6,745 nt of DNA from Methylacidiphilaceae bacterium (GTDB lineage: Bacteria > Verrucomicrobiota > Verrucomicrobiia > Methylacidiphilales > Methylacidiphilaceae). The notes beneath the pieces are model-generated. The model saw nothing but the letters and a program-made list of their open reading frames with translations, ran no database searches and had not been told where the DNA came from. Of this stretch, positions 1 through 5,924 are shown piece by piece; position 1 is the stretch's first letter; each line of letters begins with the position of its first letter. The position numbers and the translations under genes were made by a program. Location of the stretch: assembly GCA_028687155.1 (NCBI GenBank), contig JAQUAR010000085.1, positions 1 to 6,745 of the forward strand, in the 5' to 3' direction.

Positions 1-869
1 AGATCGACCGAGAGGTCCACTCGCCTCGGGATCACATTGACGGCCCCCGGCTGACAGTGGAGCTCGCCGACAGTGGCGACGGCTCCGGGCTGCCGCCGGG
101 CCGACTCTTCGACGAAGCGGACGAACTCCGCCGCGGCACAGAGGGCGTCGCGGCGGAGCCGCATCGGAACGCAGCCGGCGTGGCCGCTTTCCCCATGAAA
201 GGAAACCAGAAGCCTTTCCTGTGCGACGATGCCCGCGACGACCCCGAGAGGCAGTCCTAGGGATTCCAGTTCTGGACCCTGCTCGATATGCGCCTCGAAG
301 TAGCCGAAGATTTCTTCGCGGAGATAGGGTTGGGCGCGAGGCCATCCCTCTGTCGAAAATGAGTCGTGAGCCTTCTGGAGGGAGATGCCGCGGGAGTCGG
401 CTAATTCCCAATCGTTCTCGTCCAAGAGGTTGAGAAAGGCCCGGCTGCCCAGGCAGCCCGAGCGGAAGCGCACCCCTTCCTCTTCCTGAAAGGCGACCAC
501 GTCGACCGCAAAGGGAAGCTCCCGCGCCCGGGACCGGAGTATGCCCGCCACGGCAATTCCCAAAAGAATCCCGAGCGTCCCATCGAATCGACCCCCGTTT
601 GGTACCGTATCGAGATGGGAACCGATGAGAAGAGCGGGCTTCCGGTTCTCCCGCCGCCAGCGGCCGAACAGATTGCCGAAGGAGTCTACCGCAGGAAGTA
701 GCCCCGACTCCTCCATCCAGCGGGCGGTCTCCTCCATCGCGCCGCGAAGGGAGCGGGTGAACGGGGGACGATCCAACGCGTCCTTTCGTTCCGAAATCTG
801 ACTCAAGCGCTCGAGCTGGTGCCCGATCTTCTCCGCCTCCGCTCGCCAGTCGATTCGCGTTTGCTTCAA
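1..869 (-). CDS. M20-family amidohydrolase, probable allantoate amidohydrolase (3' end beyond the window)
   Basis: This is the N-terminal 289 residues of a metal-dependent amidohydrolase of the M20 hydantoinase/carbamoylase group; family members are about 400-420 residues, so roughly a third is missing. Visible motifs are GSHLDTV (residues 83-89, metal ligand His85), GGRFDG (92-97, ligand Asp96), QEEEGVRF (128-135, catalytic and ligand Glu pair), AHIEQGP (193-199, ligand His194) and GHAGCVPM (229-236, the dimer-domain His230). A NVIPRRVDLSVD stretch closes the visible part. Family members hydrolyse allantoate, ureidoglycolate or N-carbamoyl amino acids. The purine operon favours allantoate amidohydrolase (allC-like), releasing ammonia in the cytoplasm, with ureidoglycolate amidohydrolase as the main alternative. 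The start is a TTG at 869, overlapping the puuD stop by 4 nt (TTGA). It has a GGGGAG ribosome-binding site 6 nt upstream, and there is no ATG, GTG or TTG in the ten in-frame codons before it. Family assignment is firm; exact substrate is inference. Confidence 0.88.
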   Translation of the reverse strand, partial: MKQTRIDWRAEAEKIGHQLERLSQISERKDALDRPPFTRSLRGAMEETARWMEESGLLPAVDSFGNLFGRWRRENRKPALLIGSHLDTVPNGGRFDGTLGILLGIAVAGILRSRARELPFAVDVVAFQEEEGVRFRSGCLGSRAFLNLLDENDWELADSRGISLQKAHDSFSTEGWPRAQPYLREEIFGYFEAHIEQGPELESLGLPLGVVAGIVAQERLLVSFHGESGHAGCVPMRLRRDALCAAAEFVRFVEESARRQPGAVATVGELHCQPGAVNVIPRRVDLSVD

Positions 870-2206
870 GGGTGGCTCCCCACCCCCGCCCGGGTTCTCA
901 CTTCCTGCATCTGGATCCACTGTTCGAGGATCGAGCGTTCCTCCTCGGTCATTCCGGTGTAATTTCCGGGCGGCATCGCCCGGGCGTGGATCGCCTGCTC
1001 CCGGACAGCCAAGAGCGCTCTCTCGAGTCCTGCCAGAGAGTCGAGGATGACTCTCGCCGGGGGGCTCTGCAGATGGGCGAGTGTCGGCTTTTCCGCGTGG
1101 CAGCCCGCACAGCGCCGCAGGAGGATCGCTTCCACTTCGGCGCCACTCGCTTCCCGGGGGGTTGGCCGGAGCGGGGCGACCGGAGATTCCGGTTGGGCGA
1201 GGGCGATCGCCCCGAAGAGAAAGGCCGCCCCTCCCGCCATCCAGGGTAGCCAGGGCTTCCGCCGCTGGCGGAGGTTGACGCCGTGGCGGACCGTTCCTCC
1301 GGCCAGGAGGAGGAAAAAGAGAACCAGCCAGTTGGCTTTGCCCAGGAAGGCGAACGGAAAATGGCCACTCATCATCGTGAAGAGAACCGGGAAGGCGAGG
1401 TAGTTGTTGTGGAGCGAGCGGAGGTGCGTCCGCTCCACCTGCGCCGGATCGAGGTTCTCTCCCCGCCGGGCGGCTTGGAGAAAGCGACGCTGGGAGGGGA
1501 TGATCACAAAGAGGACGTTTCCCGCCATGATGGTTCCCAGGACCGCCCCAAGATGGAGAAAGGCGCCTCGCCCGCTGTAGAGGTGCGTAAGCCCGAAGGA
1601 GAGAGCGGCGAGGAGCAGGCAGGAGAAGAGGGCGAAGAGAGGCGGGTGGTGGAGGAGGGGGGTCGTGCAGAGACCGGAATAGATGAGCCAGCCCCCTGCC
1701 AGGATCGCCAAGCTCCAGAGAATGGCGCTGCCAGGAGAGAGGCGGGCGACCTGCGGGTCGATGAGCGTGGCTTCCGGGTGGCTGTAGAAGACGGAAACGA
1801 GCAAGGCAAAGCCAGTCAACCAGGTCAGGTAGGCGTCCCAGCGGAACCAGTGGAGAGGGGTGGGAAGCGGATCGGGTGCCGTCCGATATTTTTCGAGCCG
1901 GTAGACCCCTCCCCCGTGAACCGTCCAGAGCCGGCCGGCGAGCTTGGACCCTGTGGGAAAGCGATCCAGCCTGTTCTCGACGAAGATGAAGTAGAAGGAG
2001 GCCCCGATCCATGCGAACCCGTAGATCAAGTGGGCCCAGCGGAGGAGAAGGGGGAGCCAGAGCGAGAGGAGAGAAGAGCCGACCCCCGGCCTGGAGGCGA
2101 AGGCGAAGAGGGCCAGCAGGAGTCCTCCGCCGATCCCGATCCCGAGGAGAGGGTGCTTTCCGAGCGGGGATCTCCTTCCGGTGCGAAGAGTGGTCTGCGG
2201 TTCCAT
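866..2206 (-). CDS. puuD: Membrane-bound cytochrome c urate oxidase (urate hydroxylase PuuD)
   Basis: This 446-residue integral membrane protein should oxidise urate to 5-hydroxyisourate and pass the electrons to a c-type haem, not to O2 as soluble uricases do. About eight or nine hydrophobic helices are visible, near residues 19-38, 48-78, 123-141, 160-179, 188-209, 215-237, 268-287, 291-305 and 319-338. Family-like segments include LRWAHLIYGFAWIGASFYF (55-73), GGGVYRLEKY (98-107), the WFRWDAYLTWLTGF stretch (120-133) and HNNYLAFPVLFTMMSGHFPF (266-285). The C-terminal domain carries the haem motif CAGCH (366-370). Met411 in AMPPGN is the likely second axial ligand, followed by MTEEER and a final helix. 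Haem attachment places this domain on the periplasmic side. The ATG at 2206 lies 9 nt after the guaD stop, with a weak GGA just upstream. The helix at 19-38 precedes the point where PuuD proteins, as I remember them, usually begin. The assignment rests on motif recognition plus the xanthine dehydrogenase/guanine deaminase context. Confidence 0.92.
   Translation of the reverse strand: MEPQTTLRTGRRSPLGKHPLLGIGIGGGLLLALFAFASRPGVGSSLLSLWLPLLLRWAHLIYGFAWIGASFYFIFVENRLDRFPTGSKLAGRLWTVHGGGVYRLEKYRTAPDPLPTPLHWFRWDAYLTWLTGFALLVSVFYSHPEATLIDPQVARLSPGSAILWSLAILAGGWLIYSGLCTTPLLHHPPLFALFSCLLLAALSFGLTHLYSGRGAFLHLGAVLGTIMAGNVLFVIIPSQRRFLQAARRGENLDPAQVERTHLRSLHNNYLAFPVLFTMMSGHFPFAFLGKANWLVLFFLLLAGGTVRHGVNLRQRRKPWLPWMAGGAAFLFGAIALAQPESPVAPLRPTPREASGAEVEAILLRRCAGCHAEKPTLAHLQSPPARVILDSLAGLERALLAVREQAIHARAMPPGNYTGMTEEERSILEQWIQMQEVRTRAGVGSHP
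876..881 (-). promoter_or_regulatory. Ribosome-binding site for the TTG-started M20 amidohydrolase
   Basis: On the minus strand GGGGAG lies 6 nt before the TTG at 869, inside the last codons of puuD. It is the best Shine-Dalgarno match near this junction, and it supports the unusual TTG start and the 4-nt overlap. Confidence 0.6.
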
Positions 2207-2215
2207 CCGTTCCGT

Positions 2216-2737
2216 TTAGTAGGGGATCTTTTGTCCCGAGAGGTTCCAGAGACGGAAGGCTTCCCGGCAGGCGGGGAGATCGATCTGCTCGACCGCCAGG
2301 CGCCGTTTTTCCGGCGGGAGCTGCAACTCGGCCTTGAGCGAAACGTCCATGAAGCCAGCTTCCGCAGCCAGAGAGGCGGGGGAGCCGCAAACGACCCTCC
2401 GGATCCGGGCCCAGTAGACTGCCGCCAGGCACATCGGACAGGGATCGCAGTTGACGTAGAGAACACACTCCCCGAGATCGAACCGGCCGATCGTCCGGGC
2501 GGCCTCCCGGATTGCTTCGATCTCCGCATGGGCGGTGGGATCCGGTCGGGAGGTCACCCGGTTGACTCCCCGTCCCACGATCGTTCCCCCGCAGACCACG
2601 ACCGCCCCGAAAGGGCCCCCTGCGCTCCCGAGCACGTTTTCGGTGGCGAGCCGGCCGGCTTCTTCCAAAAAGCGGATCTCCGAAGCGATTTGCTCGGTGC
2701 GGCCACTTCCCGATGGATCGGACGCTAAAGGATTCAT
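2216..2737 (-). CDS. guaD: Guanine deaminase, cytidine-deaminase fold (GuaD type)
   Basis: This 173-residue zinc deaminase should convert guanine to xanthine and ammonia in the cytoplasm, feeding the xanthine dehydrogenase encoded just upstream. It has the cytidine/deoxycytidylate deaminase signature: PFGAVVV (42-48), DPTAHAEIEAI (66-76) and CDPCPMC (97-103). These give zinc ligands His70, Cys100 and Cys103 and proton-shuttling Glu72. The segment PMCLAAVYWARI (101-112), AEAGFMD (125-131) and the extreme C-terminal Tyr173 match Bacillus subtilis GuaD as I recall it. There Asp114 and the terminal Tyr156 contact guanine, and all key positions here are shifted by a constant 17 residues. This argues against tRNA adenosine deaminase TadA, which shares the fold but not this tail. 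The protein has about 17 extra N-terminal residues relative to the Bacillus enzyme. The ATG at 2737 overlaps the xdhC stop by 4 nt (ATGA). It is unrelated to the amidohydrolase-type guanine deaminase of E. coli. Confidence 0.92.
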   Translation of the reverse strand: MNPLASDPSGSGRTEQIASEIRFLEEAGRLATENVLGSAGGPFGAVVVCGGTIVGRGVNRVTSRPDPTAHAEIEAIREAARTIGRFDLGECVLYVNCDPCPMCLAAVYWARIRRVVCGSPASLAAEAGFMDVSLKAELQLPPEKRRLAVEQIDLPACREAFRLWNLSGQKIPY

Positions 2738-3564
2738 GGATGGGAAAGCCCTTCTGTTTCCGGAGCGGACGAAGAGAGCAGGGAAAGGAGCTGGGCCGCG
2801 GTGGCGATCGCAATCGCGGCCGGACCCTTGTCTTTGATCCCGGGAACGCCGATCGGACTGGTGACGCGGCCCCAAGCCTCGTCCCCGAAGCCTGCATCCC
2901 GAAGCTCCTTCCGAAAGCGGGCTCGTTTCGCCTCGCTGCCGATCAGCCCGATGTAACGGAGATCGGGACGGGCCAGGGCCGCCTCGAGGATCGCGAGATC
3001 CTCGGCATGGTCGTGGGTGAGGATCACCAGACAAGCTCCCGGAGAGAGGGAGGAGATCCACTTCTCCGGAATCGACCCGGGGCAGAAGTGGAGGTTCGCG
3101 GTGGCATCGAAAGGGGTGAGCCGGCTCGGAAGAAGCATCTCCGGCCGGGAATCGACCAGGAAGAGGTCGAGCGGCAGAAGCGAGAGGACCTGCGCGAGCG
3201 CCCGGCCGACATGGCCCATCCCGAAGATCGCGACTTGCGGCGCCTCTCGCGCGACCGGCTCGAGGAAGAGGGAGACTTCCCCGCCGCAGCACTGGGTAGC
3301 CCACTCCCCTTTCTCTCCTCCCAGCCGCACCGTGATCGAGCGCGGGCTCTTCTCCCTCTGCTCGAGCAGCTTCCGGGCCTCCGCAACGGCGGACATCTCC
3401 AGGTTGCCGCCGCCGACCGTTCCGAAGCTCTCGCCGTCCGTCACGACCATTTTGGCCCCTACCGACTGCGGCGCATGGCCGCGGACCCCGGTGATTGTGA
3501 CAAGAACGACCTGCGCACGCGTGCGCAATAGCTCGCGGAGCTGGTCGATCCAGGACGTCGTCAT
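2734..3564 (-). CDS. xdhC: Xanthine dehydrogenase maturation factor XdhC
   Basis: This 276-residue cytoplasmic chaperone binds molybdenum cofactor, aids its sulfuration and inserts it into the XdhB subunit; it is not part of the mature enzyme. The N-terminal XdhC/CoxI domain shows the GHAPQSVGAKM segment (29-39), GTVGGGNLE (48-56) and WATQCCGG (88-95, whose Cys pair is the likely cofactor/sulfur contact). The C-terminal Rossmann-like domain begins with VAIFGMGHVGRALA (111-124) and contains LVDSRPE (136-142), THDHAEDLAI (183-192), YIGLIGSEAKRARF (204-217) and a PIGVPGIKDKGPAAIAIA stretch (237-254). Length and domain order are normal for bacterial XdhC. The ATG at 3564 overlaps the xdhB stop (ATGA). 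A GGAG abuts the start directly and a second lies 13 nt upstream, so translation probably depends on coupling to xdhB. The assignment is secure. Confidence 0.95.
   Translation of the reverse strand: MTTSWIDQLRELLRTRAQVVLVTITGVRGHAPQSVGAKMVVTDGESFGTVGGGNLEMSAVAEARKLLEQREKSPRSITVRLGGEKGEWATQCCGGEVSLFLEPVAREAPQVAIFGMGHVGRALAQVLSLLPLDLFLVDSRPEMLLPSRLTPFDATANLHFCPGSIPEKWISSLSPGACLVILTHDHAEDLAILEAALARPDLRYIGLIGSEAKRARFRKELRDAGFGDEAWGRVTSPIGVPGIKDKGPAAIAIATAAQLLSLLSSSAPETEGLSHP
3512..3527. repeat. Perfect 16-bp palindrome inside xdhC
   Basis: TGCGCACGCGTGCGCA is its own reverse complement. It lies about 40-50 nt into xdhC and encodes part of RTRAQ (residues 14-18). It could form a short GC hairpin in the message or be an incidental result of alternating Arg/Thr/Ala codons in GC-rich DNA. 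No function is claimed. Confidence 0.45.
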
Positions 3565-5924
3565 CTCCGCGCGCTCGCTCCGGAGCGGGGCAGCGGTGCG
3601 AGCCGGACCGCGGGGCGCGTTCGTCTATCCGTCCTGCCCCTTCGCCGCGCCGCGTCGATCGCCCAATAGACCCGCTCCGGTGTGGCGGGAAGCCCGAGAT
3701 CGACCGGGCCCGGGCCGAAGGCCGCGATCGCGGCTTTGAGCGCCTCCCGGATCGAGAAAGCCAGAAGAAGCGGAGGCTCGCCGACGGCCTTGCTCCCTGC
3801 GATGGCGGGGCTCTCGATGCCCCCCGAAAAAAAGCGGACCTCGAAGTGGGGAGGAAGCTCGCTCCACGAGGGCAGCTTGTAGGTCGAGGCACCCGCCGTC
3901 CGGAGCCTTCCTTCCCTATCCCACAGAAGCTCTTCGCAGGTGACCCAGCCGAGCCCCTGGAAGAAGCCCCCTTCCACCTGTCCCCGGTCGATCAGCGGAT
4001 TGATCGAGCGCCCCACGTCGTGGAGGATGTCGACCGCCCGAATCCGGTACTCTCCGGTGAAACCATCGACTTCGACCTCCGAGACGGCGGCTCCGATCGC
4101 AAAATAGGCGAAGGGGTTGCCGCGACCGGTGTCCGGGTCGAAGGAGAGCCCCGGAGTCTGGTAAAACCCTTGAGAGAAGAGCGGAATGCAGCGCAGATGC
4201 GCCTCTTCGACCAGCCGAGCGAAGGTGAGGGCGCGAGTTGGCTCGTATTCGGAGAAGATCCGGCCGTCCTGGAAACAGACGAGGACGGCCGGGCAGGCCA
4301 AGAGTTCCGCGGCCACCGGTCGGAGACGCTCGAGAAGCTTCCCGCAAGCCTCGGCCACGGCGGGGCCGTTGAGATCGCAGCCGCTCGAGGCCGCCGTCGG
4401 GGAGCTGTTGGGGATCTGGTCGGTCCGAGTCGTCATTACCCGAATCGACTCGAGCGGCAGTCCCAGGGAAGAGGCGGCGATCTGGCGGATCTTGGTCTGG
4501 AGCCCCTGGCCCATCTCGGTGCCCCCGTGATGTACCTGCGCGCTCCCGTCTCGGTAGAGGAGGACAGTCGCTCCCGCCTGGTTGAAACGACCTTGGGTAA
4601 ACGAGATGCCGAACTTCACCGGCGTGATCGCGATTCCCCGTTTCCGGTGGGGGTCGCCCCGATTGGCGTTCGCGATCTCGGTCTCCCGCTCCGCGTAACC
4701 CGCCTGCTCGAGGAGGGTATCCCAGAGCGTGTGCAGCGATTCGGCCTCCCGGACCTCCTGGCCATAGGGGGTGGTCTGCCCGGCGCGATAGAGGTTGCGT
4801 TTCCGGACCAGCGAAGGAGGCAGATCGAGGGTCTGTGCGATGCGGGTGAGCACCTCCTCGATGAGCGCCACCCCCTGCGGACCGCCGAAGCCGCGAAAGG
4901 CGGTCTGAGAGCTCTTGTGGGTCCGGCAGACGAAGCCGGTCGCCTCGATCGCGGGAATCCAGTAGGCGTTGTCGAGGTGGAGCAGAGCCCGCCAGAGGAC
5001 TCCGGCCGAAAGGTCCCGGCTCCAACCGCCGTCGGCGTAGAGGTCGACCTTGAGGGCGAGCAGGTTCCCCTCCGGAGTGAAGCCCGTTCGGAATCTCCCC
5101 AGGAAGGGATGACGCTTTCCGGTGAGGACCATGTCCAAGGTCCGAGGCAGCCGGACGCGAACCGGCTGGCCGGTCTGGAGGCACCCCAGGGCTGCAAGGG
5201 CGGCATACGGAGTCGCCTGGACCTCCTTCCCTCCGAAGGCTCCGCCCATCCGCGGACATTCGACGGTCACCCGATGCCGGGGGAGGCCCAGCACGCGGGC
5301 GACGATCTCCTGTGTTTCGCTCGGATGCTGGGTCGAACTTCGGACAATCAGTCCCCCGTTCGCATCTTCCCAAGCCAAGGCCGCCTGGGTCTCGAGGTAG
5401 AAATGCTCTTGGCCCCCCATCCAAAGGGAGTCCTCCATCTGGAAAGGAGCCCCCTCCCAAGCGGAAGGGAAGTCTCCCCGAACCAACCGGAAAGGCCCGG
5501 CCAGCCAGCTCTCGGCTTCGATCGCTTCCTCAAGGCCGACCAGGCTCGGCAGCGGCTCGTACTCCACCGGAACGGCCGCCGCCCCCAGACGGGCGGCCTC
5601 CCGGCTCTCCGCAAGGACCCAGGCGACCGGTTGGCCGTGGTAAAAGACCTCCTCGAGGGGCAGAAGCGGCTCGTCGGGAAAGCCCGAACTCGTCTCGTTC
5701 TCTCCGGGGATGTCGGCCGCGGTCAGCAGTGTGGCGACCCCGGGCTGCGAGAGGGCTTCCTCCCTCCCGATGCGCCGAATACGGGCATGCGCATGCGGGC
5801 TTTGGACCGGCCATGCGTGGAGCAGACCGCGGAGGCGGCCGGCATGGTCGTCGGTATAGCAGGCCCGTCCGGTGACATGGTCGAGCGCGCTCTCATGGGG
5901 CAGCAGCCGGCCGATCGGGCTCAA
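3561..5924 (-). CDS. xdhB: Xanthine dehydrogenase, molybdopterin-binding subunit XdhB
   Basis: This 787-residue catalytic subunit hydroxylates hypoxanthine to xanthine and xanthine to urate at a molybdenum centre. Length is close to the roughly 780 residues of Rhodobacter capsulatus XdhB. It opens with LPHESALDHVTG (8-19), typical of the family. Active-site elements are intact: GGQEHFYLETQ (170-180), STQ (197-199), MGGAFGGKE (226-234), WRALLHLDN (311-319), FRGFGGPQG (343-351), GTEMGQGL (468-475), SSGCDLNG (513-520) and KAVGEPP (712-718). By spacing, Gln199, Glu234, Arg312, Arg344, Phe346 and Glu716 match bovine Gln767, Glu802, Arg880, Arg912, Phe914 and Glu1261, so substrate should be purine rather than CO or aldehyde. 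The start chosen is a TTG at 5924 overlapping the xdhA stop (TTGA). An in-frame TTG at 5948 has a better ribosome-binding site and would add eight residues. An Arg-rich tail (760-787) follows the usual family end. Confidence 0.95.
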   Translation of the reverse strand: MSPIGRLLPHESALDHVTGRACYTDDHAGRLRGLLHAWPVQSPHAHARIRRIGREEALSQPGVATLLTAADIPGENETSSGFPDEPLLPLEEVFYHGQPVAWVLAESREAARLGAAAVPVEYEPLPSLVGLEEAIEAESWLAGPFRLVRGDFPSAWEGAPFQMEDSLWMGGQEHFYLETQAALAWEDANGGLIVRSSTQHPSETQEIVARVLGLPRHRVTVECPRMGGAFGGKEVQATPYAALAALGCLQTGQPVRVRLPRTLDMVLTGKRHPFLGRFRTGFTPEGNLLALKVDLYADGGWSRDLSAGVLWRALLHLDNAYWIPAIEATGFVCRTHKSSQTAFRGFGGPQGVALIEEVLTRIAQTLDLPPSLVRKRNLYRAGQTTPYGQEVREAESLHTLWDTLLEQAGYAERETEIANANRGDPHRKRGIAITPVKFGISFTQGRFNQAGATVLLYRDGSAQVHHGGTEMGQGLQTKIRQIAASSLGLPLESIRVMTTRTDQIPNSSPTAASSGCDLNGPAVAEACGKLLERLRPVAAELLACPAVLVCFQDGRIFSEYEPTRALTFARLVEEAHLRCIPLFSQGFYQTPGLSFDPDTGRGNPFAYFAIGAAVSEVEVDGFTGEYRIRAVDILHDVGRSINPLIDRGQVEGGFFQGLGWVTCEELLWDREGRLRTAGASTYKLPSWSELPPHFEVRFFSGGIESPAIAGSKAVGEPPLLLAFSIREALKAAIAAFGPGPVDLGLPATPERVYWAIDAARRRGRTDRRTRPAVRLAPLPRSGASARR

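Noticed and set aside
1283..2728. 481-codon open frame on the plus strand opposite puuD and guaD
   Set aside because: The translation is low-complexity (runs of Glu, Gly, Arg) and antisense to two well-supported genes; it is a mirror of hydrophobic and Leu-rich codons in puuD.
2216..2737. tRNA adenosine deaminase (TadA) as identity for the small deaminase
   Set aside because: The fold is shared, but the CDPCPMC context, the AEAGFMD segment, the C-terminal Tyr and the purine operon all match GuaD-type guanine deaminase.
2713..3531. 272-codon open frame on the plus strand opposite xdhC
   Set aside because: Antisense to a clear XdhC gene, charged low-complexity product, no domain and no ribosome-binding site of note.
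2738..3892. Upstream extension of the guaD frame to 558 residues
   Set aside because: It overlaps xdhC and the end of xdhB in another frame and has biased composition. The ATG at 2737 with a 4-nt overlap gives a protein of the expected size.
5785..5796. 12-bp palindrome GCATGCGCATGC in xdhB
   Set aside because: It encodes the HAHA repeat within a conserved N-terminal segment of XdhB and is short enough to be expected by chance.
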